Below, piece by piece: positions 9,204 to 18,709 of a DNA stretch of 64,000 bases. A program made the translations under genes and the position numbers. The stretch covers positions 85,392 to 149,391 of the forward strand of contig CAITWF010000016.1 in NCBI GenBank assembly GCA_903896015.1, read 5' to 3'. Under the pieces are notes generated by a model. The model did no database searches, was not told the origin of the DNA, and worked only from the letters and a program-made list of their open reading frames with translations. This DNA comes from an uncultured Opitutia bacterium. Lineage in GTDB: Bacteria; Verrucomicrobiota; Verrucomicrobiia; Opitutales; Opitutaceae. The stretch's first letter is position 1, and every line of letters starts with the position of its first letter.

Positions 9204-12014
9204 ATGCCCGATACTGTCCAGTCCCGTGCGCAGGAACGCCTGCATTTCACCGGCGAAGTGCCGATCGCGCAGCGGCTGACCGAGTGCAAAGAATTTCTCC
9301 GGAATGAAACCGCGATTCTCCGCGCGCGGCACAACGCCGGCACCGCCGGCCTCGCAATTGCGCACGAGCGGGCGCAGGCGATCGATGCGCTGCTCACGCG
9401 GCTCTTCGACTACGCGATCGCGTCCTACGAGCGGACGCACGGGCCCCTGCCGGCGCCGGTCGCGCTCGTCGCGCTCGGCGGCTACGGCCGGCGTGAACTT
9501 TCACCGTGGAGCGACATCGACGTCATGTTTCTCTTCCCGACGAAGACCAAGGCCGCCGTCGCGAAGCCGCTCCAGCAACACCTCACCAACGAAATCCTCT
9601 ACGTGCTCTGGGACTGCGGCCTGAAGGTCGGCCATTCCACGCGCACGATCGACGAGACGTTTGCCGAGGCGCGCCGCGAAATTCAGTCGAAGACAGCGCT
9701 GCTCGAGGCGCGACTGCTCGCGGGCTCGGCATCGCTTTTCGACACGTTCGGCCAAGCCTACCGCAGCTACTATACCACCGAGGATCCGAAGGGCTACATC
9801 AGCGCGCGCCTCGACGATCAGGCGAACCGCCGCGCGAAGTACGGCCACACCGTTTTCAACCAGGAGCCCGACATCAAGAACGGCGTCGGCGGCCTGCGCG
9901 ACTACCAGAACGCCGTGTGGATGGCGCGCGTGAAGCTCGGCATCATGACGCTCGACGAGCTCGCCGCGCAAAACTACCTGCGCGCCGACGACCTCGTGGC
10001 GTTTCGCCGCGCCTATGATTTTCTCCTGCACGTGCGCAACGAGCTGCACTTTCTCAGCGCGCGCCCGACCGATGTGATGAGCCTCGATATGCAGCCGCGT
10101 ATCGCGCAAAACCTCGGCTACCCCGAGTCGGACATGCTGGCGCGCGTTGAACGCTTCATGGCCGACTACTACCGCGCCGCGCAGACGATCTACCGCGTGT
10201 CGAAACTGATCGAGGAACGGCTCGCGCTCTCGCTCAGCGCGGTCGGTCCGGTGCGCGGCTCGCTGCGCGCGGCGTTGCGCGCGGCGCGATTCGAACGCGC
10301 GAAGCGCCTCGACGGGTTCGTCCTCCGCGGCCGCGAGCTCGCCGCCGAAAATCCCGATGTTTTCCTCGACGATCCGGTGCGGCTCATCCGCGTGTTTCGC
10401 CACAGCCAGCAGCTCGATGCGCCGTTCGATTTTCACCTCGCGCAGCTCATCCGCGATTCGCTGCCGCGCCTCACGCCCGAGGTCGCCGCATCGCATGACG
10501 CCGGGGTGAGTTTCCGCGCTATCCTTTCCGAGGTCGGTGCGGTGCGGCCGGTGCTGGCGCGGATGCACGAGCTCGGCGTCCTGGGGCGCTTCATCCCGCA
10601 GTTCGACGCGCTCACCTGCCTGGTGCAGCACGAGTACTACCACCGCTACACTGCGGATGTGCACACGCTCAACGCCATCGGCGAACTCGACCGCATCTTT
10701 ATTGAGGCCGAACCCATCACGCTCAAGTATCGCGGCGTCCTCCACGAAAGCGCCGACCCCGCGCTGCTCTATCTTACGCTCCTCCTCCACGACATCGGCA
10801 AGGCCGAGGGAATCCAGGGCCATGCCGAGAGCGGGGTCAGACTGGCCGGGCCGATCCTGGAGCGGCTGGGAGTTTCCCCCGAAGGACGCGAGCTCGTCAC
10901 CTTCACCATCAAAAATCACCTTGCGATGGCACGATTCTGGCAGAAGCGAGACGTCGATGATCCCAAGACTGCAGCTGCATTTGCCGAACTTGTGGGCTCG
11001 CCCGAGCACCTGCGGCACCTCTACGTCCACACGTTTTGCGACGCGCGCGGCACCGCCGCCGACCTCTGGAACAGTTACAAAGACACGTTGCACACGTCGC
11101 TTTATCGCGCCACGCTGGAGCGCCTGAAACTGGGCACCGCCGTCGACCTTGGTTACCAGGAAAAGAAAAAAATGACTCAACAGGAACTCATCGCGAAATC
11201 CATCCCTGGCATCAGTGCCGACGAGATCAACGCGCACTTCGGCCTCCTGCCCGATCGCTACTTCATCCACACCGATACGGACGAAGTCGCCCTGCACATC
11301 CGGATGGTGAACAAGCTCCTCACCTCGATCACAAGCGCCGATTCCGTCGGTTCGCTCCGCCCGATCATCGAATGGAAGGACGACCTCAACCGCTCGCTCA
11401 CGGTCGTCAACGTCGTCACCTGGGATCGCGCCGGACTCTTCTATAAACTCGCCGGCGCGTTCAGCGTCGCCGGCCTCAGCATCCTCGGCGCAAAAGTGAT
11501 CTCCCGCACCGATCACATCGCGATCGACACGTTCTATGTCGTCGAGCCCGGTCGCGGCATCGTGCAAAGCGCGAGCGCGCAGGAAAAATTCGCGAAGACG
11601 ATCGAGGAGGCACTCGTCGCCAACAAGGATCTGATGCCCGACATCACCGCGCAGGCCAAAAAGATCGCGTCCACGCGCTACCTTTCCTCGCCCAGCGGCG
11701 AAATGCTCCACAGCTCGTTTCCCCCGACCGTCGACGTGTATCACGAGCTCTCGATGCAGCGCACCATCGTCGAGATCCAAGCGCGCGATCAAATCGGCCT
11801 GCTCTACCGTCTCGCGAAAACGATTTCCGATCACACGTTCGACATCACCTTCGCCCGCATCGGCACCGAGCGTGGCGTCGCGATCGACACGTTCTACATC
11901 GAAAATGCGAACAAGGAGCCCGTCGACGATAGCGCGCGCCTTATCGGCCTGCGCGACGCGCTGAAGGAAGTCATCACCCCCGCTGCCGCGGCGGTCGTGG
12001 TGGCAGCGAAGTAG
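9204..12014 (+). CDS. glnD: Bifunctional [protein-PII] uridylyltransferase/uridylyl-removing enzyme
   Basis: Nitrogen-status sensor that uridylylates PII when glutamine is low and removes UMP when it is high. The 936 residues hold four expected modules: a nucleotidyltransferase domain with GGYGRRELSPWSDIDVMF, a linker and PII-uridylyl domain with QHEYYHRYTADVHT, an HD phosphohydrolase domain with LLHDIGKAEGIQGH, and two C-terminal ACT domains (VVTWDRAGLFYKLAG and IQARDQIGLLYRLAK). The ATG at 9204 (MPDTVQSR) fits the family length; the frame is open further upstream, but that part overlaps the valS promoter area. No glnB or glnA is nearby. Confidence 0.96.
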   Translation: MPDTVQSRAQERLHFTGEVPIAQRLTECKEFLRNETAILRARHNAGTAGLAIAHERAQAIDALLTRLFDYAIASYERTHGPLPAPVALVALGGYGRRELSPWSDIDVMFLFPTKTKAAVAKPLQQHLTNEILYVLWDCGLKVGHSTRTIDETFAEARREIQSKTALLEARLLAGSASLFDTFGQAYRSYYTTEDPKGYISARLDDQANRRAKYGHTVFNQEPDIKNGVGGLRDYQNAVWMARVKLGIMTLDELAAQNYLRADDLVAFRRAYDFLLHVRNELHFLSARPTDVMSLDMQPRIAQNLGYPESDMLARVERFMADYYRAAQTIYRVSKLIEERLALSLSAVGPVRGSLRAALRAARFERAKRLDGFVLRGRELAAENPDVFLDDPVRLIRVFRHSQQLDAPFDFHLAQLIRDSLPRLTPEVAASHDAGVSFRAILSEVGAVRPVLARMHELGVLGRFIPQFDALTCLVQHEYYHRYTADVHTLNAIGELDRIFIEAEPITLKYRGVLHESADPALLYLTLLLHDIGKAEGIQGHAESGVRLAGPILERLGVSPEGRELVTFTIKNHLAMARFWQKRDVDDPKTAAAFAELVGSPEHLRHLYVHTFCDARGTAADLWNSYKDTLHTSLYRATLERLKLGTAVDLGYQEKKKMTQQELIAKSIPGISADEINAHFGLLPDRYFIHTDTDEVALHIRMVNKLLTSITSADSVGSLRPIIEWKDDLNRSLTVVNVVTWDRAGLFYKLAGAFSVAGLSILGAKVISRTDHIAIDTFYVVEPGRGIVQSASAQEKFAKTIEEALVANKDLMPDITAQAKKIASTRYLSSPSGEMLHSSFPPTVDVYHELSMQRTIVEIQARDQIGLLYRLAKTISDHTFDITFARIGTERGVAIDTFYIENANKEPVDDSARLIGLRDALKEVITPAAAAVVVAAK

Positions 12015-12233
12015 TTTCGCCGTCAGCGGCGGTTCAGCGCACCCCGCCGCAGCTATCCCGCTCGCGATCCCGCGTTAACGAAGCGGCGCGCATACGCGCA
12101 GTCTGGCTGACTTTTCATCTCGAGAAGCACGCGGGCCATTCGTTTCTGTTTAACGATACTAGCACGAAAGCGTTTGTTGCATCTTCGCCGCCGGATTCTT
12201 TCTCTAAGAAATCCCTCAACCCCGAGGCACCCC

Positions 12234-15203
12234 ATGAAAATGAATCTGCTTGCTCGTTCCCGCTGGCTCGTCGCATTCGCCGGCTTGCTCCCCGCGCTGT
12301 TTGCCCAATCGACGCCCCCGCCCGCGCGGCCCTCCGCGTCCGACGACACCGTGCAGCTTTCGGCCTTCGAGGTAAAAGCCGAGGCCGACAAAAGCTACGG
12401 CGCGCTCAATTCAAATTCGCTCACGGCCTTCACCACCGAGTTGAAGCGCATGCCCGTATCGGCTGACGTGTTCGGCGAGGCGTTCATGAACGACGTGGGG
12501 CTCAACACCGTTGAGCAGATGATCCAGAATTTTTCCGCCGGTGCGGGCATGGCCTCGATCAGCCCGGACGGCTCGGCACCGAACAGCCAATACCTCGACC
12601 GCAACGCCAACGGTTCACTCTCACTGCGCGGACTCGCCGCCCCGACCATGCAGGTCAATGGATTCTTCCCGACGGGCGGCGGCGGCGTCACCGCCACGGG
12701 CATCACGAGCAACTTCGACATGGAGCGCGTGGAAGTCATCAGCGGACCGCAGGCGTTGCTTTACGGTGTGAGCGGCGCTGGAGGCGTCGTGAATCTCGTG
12801 ACCAAACAGGCCCGCTTCGCCCGGCCGAGCTTCGGCTCGTTTAAGTTTCAGGTCGATCAATACGGCCACAAACTCAGCCAGCTCGACTACGGTTGGGGCG
12901 GCAAAGATCTCGCCGTGCGCCTGACCCTGATCGACCAGACGATCGGTGGTCGCCGCGTCTGGATCGGCGGCCCGGTCAAGGGCGGCTACGCCCAAATCGC
13001 CTACCGGCCGATTAGCAACACCGTTCTCCGGCTCTCCGTCGAACGAACCAACATGGATCGCACCAACGCCAACAGCGGCGGCATGACCTTCACCGCGCTC
13101 AGCGCCGCCAACGACGCCCGCAACGGTCAGACCCTCCACTGGCTCCTCGCCACCGGCCAGGTTCAGGCCGCCACCAACGGCGGCGCGAGTGGTGCCGGCC
13201 CCATCATGAATGGCGGACTCAATTGGGATAACATCGATTCGATCGGCGGCGCCTTTAGCGGAGAACTCCAACGCCACACCCTCATCACTCTCCAGGCCGA
13301 GACCCGCTGGAACAACTGGCTCTCTACCCAAATCAGCGCCGGCTACCGGCACGAGACGCGTTGGAAAGTCGGCAATAGCGGCGTCTCCTTCCTCGCGCCC
13401 AACGTCACCTCAAACCCCACCGGCGCGTGGGCCGTCAGTATGGGCGGCAGTTCCGCGACCTATTTGTGGGAGCCCGTCCGGCAAAAAGTCGCGCGCTTCT
13501 CAGCCCTCGCCACCAATGATCTCTTCAGCGGTCGAGCCCACAGCCAGACGATCGCCGGCGTCGACTTCACCCGCACGGACGGCGCCGTAAACACTTATGC
13601 GTTCGAACAAGCCGACAGCAACTGGAACGTGATCAAGTCCTCCAGCACCGCGAACAACGGCTACACCGTTTTGCCGACGGTCTATTGGGGCGTGCCCAAT
13701 GGTCCTGTGCAGAATCCGCTCTGGTCGCGCTACGCTTCCCGCATCACCTACGGCGGCGTGAACTACGTGCGCGTCGTCCCCAACGACACCGTCGCTTCGC
13801 TCATCTCACCCACAAATCCCGAGGGTCTCAGCGGCACCGGCTCCGGCGATTTTCGCCACACCTCCGACATCCAGGGCGGCGTCTACGGCGCCAACTACAC
13901 CGACTGGCTCAGCGGACGCCTCACCACCCTGCTCGGCTTCCGCGCAGGCAAAACCTTCTCCCGCAGCGCCACCGAAGCCGCCGCACCGAGCCCGCCGAGC
14001 GTCCTCAGCGAAACCAATACCCGCTACACCGCCTTCAACGCCGGCGCCAACTACGCGCTGACCAAATGGCTGCGCCCCTACGTTGAAGTCTCCGACAACT
14101 ACGTGCCCCCGAGTATCGGCGCCGCCGACCCCTACGGAAAATTTACCAAGACGTCGAACGGCATCGGCGAAGAAGTCGGCCTCAAAGCCAACAACCCCAC
14201 CAGCACGATCTCCGGCTCGCTCGCATTCTACCACACGAAGTCGAAAAACGAATCGATGCAGTTCACCAGCACGGTGCAGAACGACATCAACCCGGCCGGA
14301 CTCAACGGCCGTTTCGGACCCTCCGGCAACACCATCAACGTCGATCGCGAGACAGAGGGCCTGCAACTCGCGCTCACGGCCGCGCCGACGGACGGCTGGC
14401 GCCTGCGCTTCTCCGGCGCCGTCATCCAAAGCAAAATCGGTTCCGACAGCAGCTACGCCCAGCTCTACAACGATCAGTTCTACGCGAACGCCCAGCGGCA
14501 GGTCACGTTTAAGGACGGCACCGTCGTCTACGTGAACCCCAACGCCACCGCAATCGTCGCCTCGACCGCCACCGGCGCCGTCCCGCTCACGATCGACCTG
14601 ATGAACACGTCGACGAGCCGCTACTACGCGAATCCCGCCGCGGTCAGCGGCGCCATCACGTCCAACTCCGCCGTCGCCACCATCCTCAAGTCCGCCGATC
14701 CCGTGCACGGTCCGATTCTCACTGGCGCCACCGGTCTGCCCATCTCCGCCCTGCAAATTGCGCCCAACCCGCTCTCGCCGCCGCCCGGAACCATCATCGT
14801 GTCGAAGGCCGGCGACCGCGTGACCGGTTTCCCGCAGTTCAGCATGAACCTCACCAACGTCTACACCTTCCGCGAAGGCTGGTGGCGCGGCATCCGCCTC
14901 GGCGGCACGGTCGTCTCGACGTGGAAAAACAGCGGCTATTATTATTTCCCAACGGGCGTCGCGACACCGAACAATCGCCAGATGTTCTTCCTCCCGAACC
15001 AGACGACGGTGTCCGCCATCCTCGGCTACGAGAAAAAATTTCGCCGCGTCACCTTCTCCACCCAGCTCAACATCAACAATCTCCTCAACCGCTACAACGT
15101 CGTGCTGCTCCCCAGCTACATCAACGGCTGGTCCGGCCCGAACAACGCCACGTTCGATCGCCAGCCCCGTAGCTACGTCTGGTCCAGTTCGGTGGCGTTC
15201 TGA
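12234..15203 (+). CDS. TonB-dependent outer-membrane receptor
   Basis: 989 residues with a signal peptide (MKMNLLARSRW, hydrophobic core, cleavage near LFAQS). The mature N-terminus carries LSAFEVKAEADKSYG, a signature I associate with TonB receptors of Opitutaceae. A plug domain follows (about residues 60-190, with LSLRGLAAPTMQVNGF and MERVEVISGPQALLYGVSGAGGVVN). The rest is a beta-barrel rich in Asn, Thr, Tyr and Gly that ends in aromatic Phe (SSSVAF), as expected for Bam-dependent assembly. It would import a large ligand such as an oligosaccharide or siderophore, but the ligand cannot be told. The ATG at 12234 is preceded by GAGG. A small SGNH hydrolase lies 34 bp downstream. Confidence 0.93.
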   Translation: MKMNLLARSRWLVAFAGLLPALFAQSTPPPARPSASDDTVQLSAFEVKAEADKSYGALNSNSLTAFTTELKRMPVSADVFGEAFMNDVGLNTVEQMIQNFSAGAGMASISPDGSAPNSQYLDRNANGSLSLRGLAAPTMQVNGFFPTGGGGVTATGITSNFDMERVEVISGPQALLYGVSGAGGVVNLVTKQARFARPSFGSFKFQVDQYGHKLSQLDYGWGGKDLAVRLTLIDQTIGGRRVWIGGPVKGGYAQIAYRPISNTVLRLSVERTNMDRTNANSGGMTFTALSAANDARNGQTLHWLLATGQVQAATNGGASGAGPIMNGGLNWDNIDSIGGAFSGELQRHTLITLQAETRWNNWLSTQISAGYRHETRWKVGNSGVSFLAPNVTSNPTGAWAVSMGGSSATYLWEPVRQKVARFSALATNDLFSGRAHSQTIAGVDFTRTDGAVNTYAFEQADSNWNVIKSSSTANNGYTVLPTVYWGVPNGPVQNPLWSRYASRITYGGVNYVRVVPNDTVASLISPTNPEGLSGTGSGDFRHTSDIQGGVYGANYTDWLSGRLTTLLGFRAGKTFSRSATEAAAPSPPSVLSETNTRYTAFNAGANYALTKWLRPYVEVSDNYVPPSIGAADPYGKFTKTSNGIGEEVGLKANNPTSTISGSLAFYHTKSKNESMQFTSTVQNDINPAGLNGRFGPSGNTINVDRETEGLQLALTAAPTDGWRLRFSGAVIQSKIGSDSSYAQLYNDQFYANAQRQVTFKDGTVVYVNPNATAIVASTATGAVPLTIDLMNTSTSRYYANPAAVSGAITSNSAVATILKSADPVHGPILTGATGLPISALQIAPNPLSPPPGTIIVSKAGDRVTGFPQFSMNLTNVYTFREGWWRGIRLGGTVVSTWKNSGYYYFPTGVATPNNRQMFFLPNQTTVSAILGYEKKFRRVTFSTQLNINNLLNRYNVVLLPSYINGWSGPNNATFDRQPRSYVWSSSVAF

Positions 15204-15237
15204 CGGATTTGTTTCTCGCCCGCACCATCCCGCCTTC

Positions 15238-15948
15238 ATGAAAACCCACCTAGTCTGTTTCCTCGCCGCTCTCGCGATCACCAACGGCGTTTGGTCCCAG
15301 ACCAAAGCGGCGAAAGCACCTGACCCCGCGTTCGTCGCCGTCAACGAAACGCCGGGCCTCCCGCGCGTCCTGCTCATCGGTGATTCAATCTCGATGGGTT
15401 ATACGCTACCAGTGCGTGCCCGGCTCGCGGGCAAGGCCAACGTGCTTCGACCCGCGGAAAATTGCGGCGAGACCGCGCGCGGACTCAAGTCCCTCGACAA
15501 GTGGCTCGGCTCCGGCCACTGGGACGTCATCCACCTCAACTTCGGACTCCATGATCTTAAATACCTCGACGCCGCCGGCAAATACGTCCCGCCCGAGCAG
15601 GGCAAACAAGTCGCCTCCGTCGCCGTCTACGAGGAGCACTTGCGCGCGCTCGTCGCGCACCTCCAGCAGACGAGTGCGAAACTCATCTTTGCCACGACCA
15701 CGCCAGTGCCGGCCGACACGCTCGGGCGCGTCGAACATGACGAACTGAAATACAACGAGGCCGCGAAGCGAATCATGCGCGAACTGGGCGTCGCCGTTGA
15801 CGACCTCCACGCCATTGCCGCCGCCGACCAAGCCCGGTTGCAGCTCCCGCACAACGTGCATTTTACTCCGACCGGTTACGAAAAATTGGCCGACGCCGTT
15901 ACGGCGAGCATCGCCGCCGCCCTTCCTGCCGCTCCGCGCGCACCATAA
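15238..15948 (+). CDS. Secreted SGNH/GDSL-family hydrolase
   Basis: 236 residues with an N-terminal signal peptide (MKTHLVCFLAALAIT, cleavage near VWSQ). The SGNH blocks are LIGDSISMGY (nucleophile Ser) and NFGLHDLKYL (in place of the usual GxND). The catalytic-histidine block is HNVHFTPTGYEKLA; the position three residues before its His, usually Asp, is His. It is probably an esterase for a carbohydrate or lipid ester in the periplasm. It follows the TonB receptor by 34 bp and may be cotranscribed with it, suggesting it acts on the same ligand; that link is inference. Confidence 0.85.
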   Translation: MKTHLVCFLAALAITNGVWSQTKAAKAPDPAFVAVNETPGLPRVLLIGDSISMGYTLPVRARLAGKANVLRPAENCGETARGLKSLDKWLGSGHWDVIHLNFGLHDLKYLDAAGKYVPPEQGKQVASVAVYEEHLRALVAHLQQTSAKLIFATTTPVPADTLGRVEHDELKYNEAAKRIMRELGVAVDDLHAIAAADQARLQLPHNVHFTPTGYEKLADAVTASIAAALPAAPRAP

Positions 15949-16079
15949 ACCGTCGTTCGGCGCGCGACATGTCCGGCACGAACGCGCCAGTGGCACGAAC
16001 TTTCAATTCGCGGCCCCGTGGCAGCCGCAGCGCTTTCGGATTGTTTGCCGCGGTGAGGCGCGTTCAGTCTCCGGCCATC

Positions 16080-17789
16080 ATGTCCACGTCCGACGACCCG
16101 CGCCTGCTCCCCGCGCTCTACCGCGTGGCCGCGCTCGCGTCGCGCACCGCCGACCCCACCGCCGCCCTCCGCGAGATGCTGGAAGTCCTCGTCGCCACCT
16201 TTCACGCCGACGCCGGCTCGATCGCCCTGCTGAATCCTGATACCCGGCACCTCGACACCGAGGTCGCCACCGAATCCTTCGCCGCGCAAAATACCACCCC
16301 CGGCTTGAAACTCGGCCACGGCATCACCGGCTGGTGCGTGCTCAACCATCGCTCGCTCCTCGTGCCCGACGTCACCGTCGAACCGCGCTACATCGTCGTG
16401 CGCGCCGAGGCCCGCTGCGAAATGGCCGCCCCGATGATGGACGGCGATCAGATCATCGGCGTTATCGATCTCGAAAGCGATCGCGTGGGCGGCTTTACGC
16501 CGGCCGATCTCACCGCGCTGGAGACCTTCGCTGCCGAGGCCGCACGCGTCATGCAGCGCCTCTGGGAACTTTCTCACCTTAAGAACAAGGCGCGCCAACT
16601 CGAGTCGCTCATCACCGCCGGCCAGTCGCTCGTCACCAAGCTCGAGCAATACGAACTCTTCGACACACTCACGCACGCCGCCAACGACCTCCTCGGCTCC
16701 CGCACGTGCATGCTCTACCTCCACGACGCCGCCGCGCGCACGCTCCGCTGTGCGTTCATCGCCACCTCCGGCACCATCTCGCCGCCGACCGAGGCGATTC
16801 CCGTCGACTCGTGCCTCGCCGCCGCCGCCGTGCACACGCGTCGCCAAGTCACGTTTCTCGACGTGCAGGCGCCGGAAAACTCCGAGTTGCTCGATCTCCC
16901 GCGCGATACCGCACTGCGCTCGATGCTCGCCACGCCGCTCCTCTTCGATGGCGAAGTGCTTTGCGTGCTCGCCGTCTTCACCGATCGCATCCATCGCTTC
17001 GCCAACGACGAAAAACGCCTTTGCACCACGCTCGCCAGCCTCGGCGCCATCGCGTTGGAGAACGCCCGCCTCTATTCGCGCGTCTTCCAGAGCGAAGACA
17101 CGCTCCGCAAAAACGAACGCCTCACCACCCTCGGTCTCCTCGCCGCCGAGATCGCCCACGAGATCCGCAACCCGCTCACCGTCCTGAAACTCCTCCACGG
17201 CGGCCTCGGCCTCGATTTCGCCGAAGACGATCCGCGCCGCACCGACATGCGCGTCATCGGCGAAAAACTCGATCAACTCGAATCGATCGTCACCCGCGTG
17301 CTCGGTTTCGCCAAGGCGCCGTCTAGCCTGCATTCCCGCTGGTCGCTTGCCGACATCGTCGAGGACACGCTCGTGCTCGTGCGCCTCAAACTCGCGCAAA
17401 GCAAAGTCACCCTCCGCTTCGATCCACCCTCGCAACCACCGCCGATCGTCGAGGTTCATAAGGGGCAGATTCAGCAAGTGCTCCTCAACCTGATGATCAA
17501 CTCGACGCAGGCGATGCCTGACGGTGGCGACATCACGATCACGATTGCGACCGAAGATCGCGAAGGCGTTCAACTCGTGCACCTCGACCTCGGTGACAAC
17601 GGCGGCGGTATTCCGGACAAAATCCGCGACCGCGTCTTCGACTCATTTCTCTCCGGTCGCGCCGACGGCACTGGCCTTGGCCTCGCGATCGCCAAACGCA
17701 TCCTCCTCTCCCACCATGGCGATATCGAAGTGCTCGCGACGAGCCCCGCGGGCACCACCATGCGCGTCACGCTTCCGGTCGCGAAATGA
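16080..17789 (+). CDS. GAF-domain sensor histidine kinase (orphan)
   Basis: 569 residues, no signal peptide and no clear membrane segment, so probably cytoplasmic. Two GAF-like sensor domains occupy about residues 5-165 (motifs LGHGITGWCVLN, EMAAPMMDGDQIIGVI) and 185-330. A HisKA domain follows with the phosphoacceptor His360 in EIAHEIRNPLTV. The HATPase domain has the N box LLNLMINSTQAM, the G1 box DLGDNGGGIP and the G2 box GTGLGLAIAKR. The arrangement resembles NtrB-class kinases. No response regulator lies nearby. An ATG 37 codons upstream (15969) is possible, but those residues are unlike a GAF start. Confidence 0.9.
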   Translation: MSTSDDPRLLPALYRVAALASRTADPTAALREMLEVLVATFHADAGSIALLNPDTRHLDTEVATESFAAQNTTPGLKLGHGITGWCVLNHRSLLVPDVTVEPRYIVVRAEARCEMAAPMMDGDQIIGVIDLESDRVGGFTPADLTALETFAAEAARVMQRLWELSHLKNKARQLESLITAGQSLVTKLEQYELFDTLTHAANDLLGSRTCMLYLHDAAARTLRCAFIATSGTISPPTEAIPVDSCLAAAAVHTRRQVTFLDVQAPENSELLDLPRDTALRSMLATPLLFDGEVLCVLAVFTDRIHRFANDEKRLCTTLASLGAIALENARLYSRVFQSEDTLRKNERLTTLGLLAAEIAHEIRNPLTVLKLLHGGLGLDFAEDDPRRTDMRVIGEKLDQLESIVTRVLGFAKAPSSLHSRWSLADIVEDTLVLVRLKLAQSKVTLRFDPPSQPPPIVEVHKGQIQQVLLNLMINSTQAMPDGGDITITIATEDREGVQLVHLDLGDNGGGIPDKIRDRVFDSFLSGRADGTGLGLAIAKRILLSHHGDIEVLATSPAGTTMRVTLPVAK

Positions 17790-18493
17790 TAACAGAAAAT
17801 ATCCGGCACCGCTCTCGCCTTGCTTCGCATCCTGAAGATTCTCCGGCGCATCGCAGCCTATTTCCCTCACCTCATCTTGATCAGCATGAGGGGCCCAATG
17901 TAGATGTTGCGGACAATGCCGTCATGTTCCCCCATGGCCATCCGCGGCTATGCTAACTAATTCCCGCGCCAAAAGTTCGACTCAACCGCCGACGACCGAT
18001 GATGCGCTCGCGCCGGCAGGCAAAAAGAGCATTTTTTGTCATCAGGCCGTGTTTTTTTGCCTAGATCGCTCAGTTCGCTTGAAGCACGCGGCGCCTGAAC
18101 GAGGGAACTCGATTTAGTTGATTCTAATTCCCTGAAACCTTCCGGCGTCTCCTCACCTATTGGCGCCCGCCAAATATGCCAGATAATCGCTATCAAGCCA
18201 GAAACCAATATAACCCCGACCCCGAGAAGAATCCAAGCAATTGGTGTCATGAAAGAGCGGTGAAAAAATTTCAGCTTTCGCTAACACGGAGAACTAAAAG
18301 AACGTGCTCTGAAGAAAGCCCGAACGCAACACGCTTAAGCAAATTACAGGCATTTGACATTCTTTTAACTTCCTCCCCGTCTCGACTGGTTGCCTTCATT
18401 CCGAACCGTGCGCCGAACGGACCGGAGCGATCTTAAACCACGCTTCTCGACATGCAGTTCGGAAAGCCAGACTGGCGACCCCGTTCAATCCTC
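17790..18493. other. Lower-GC stretch between histidine kinase and small membrane gene
   Basis: About 700 bp with no strongly supported gene apart from the 97-codon reverse-strand frame. Runs of A and T (for example around 18265-18300 and 18340-18370) contrast with the GC-rich flanks. Competing imperfect hairpins occur at 17864-17892 (CCCTCA/TGAGGG and CTCAT/ATGAG) without a following T tract. I see no tRNA, IS terminus or direct repeat. Confidence 0.5.
17957..18250 (-). CDS. Small single-pass membrane protein, unrecognised
   Basis: 97 codons opening with MTPIAWILLGVGVILVSGLI, a clear N-terminal transmembrane helix of about 22 residues ending at WHIWR. A polar, low-complexity cytoplasmic tail follows, rich in Ser, Lys and Arg, with two cysteines (SFC). 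No family is recognised. The DNA is less GC-rich than its surroundings and codon use lacks the strong G/C third-position bias of the neighbours. No good ribosome binding site precedes 18250. The hydrophobic start argues for a real gene, but the tail may not be under selection. Confidence 0.4.
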   Translation of the reverse strand: MTPIAWILLGVGVILVSGLIAIIWHIWRAPIGEETPEGFRELESTKSSSLVQAPRASSELSDLGKKTRPDDKKCSFCLPARAHHRSSAVESNFWRGN

Positions 18494-18691
18494 ATGACCG
18501 CACCCGAAAAAATCGCGCGCCAGAAGCGCATACTGAAAATCATGATCGCGGTGCTCGCGCTCGGTGGCCTTGCGATCGCCGCGCTGGCGACGCGCGTCCC
18601 GCTGCCGCTCCGACTTTTTCTCGCTGCCACCGATTTGGTCGCTGCGGCCTTTTTCACCGTCGCGATCCACCAGGCCTCGGCGAAAAAATAG
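18494..18691 (+). CDS. Small two-helix membrane protein, unrecognised
   Basis: 65 residues beginning MTAPEKIARQKRILK, a basic N-terminus. Two hydrophobic helices follow, at about residues 17-33 (IMIAVLALGGLAIAALA) and 39-58 (RLFLAATDLVAAAFFTVAI). No family is recognised. The internal ATG at 18494 gives a compact protein; a longer frame from 18452 adds 14 polar residues before the helix. Third-position G/C bias returns here, like the bulk of the window, which supports coding. Confidence 0.6.
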   Translation: MTAPEKIARQKRILKIMIAVLALGGLAIAALATRVPLPLRLFLAATDLVAAAFFTVAIHQASAKK

Positions 18692-18709
18692 CGTCGCTGC
18701 GTCAGGCGC

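Noticed and set aside
6190..9279. Plus-strand open frame of 1029 codons
   Set aside because: It lies opposite valS and part of the FMN reductase gene. The product is Arg/Glu/His-rich, with no family motif, a known side effect of GC-rich codon bias.
9501..11834. Minus-strand open frame of 777 codons
   Set aside because: Mirror of glnD, which has all its domain motifs on the plus strand.
12018..12031. CGCCG-TCAG-CGGCG dyad after glnD as a possible terminator
   Set aside because: The stem is only 5 bp and there is no T tract; such dyads are common by chance at this GC content.
17864..17892. Hairpin after the histidine kinase as a possible terminator
   Set aside because: Stems are short and compete with each other, and no T tract follows.
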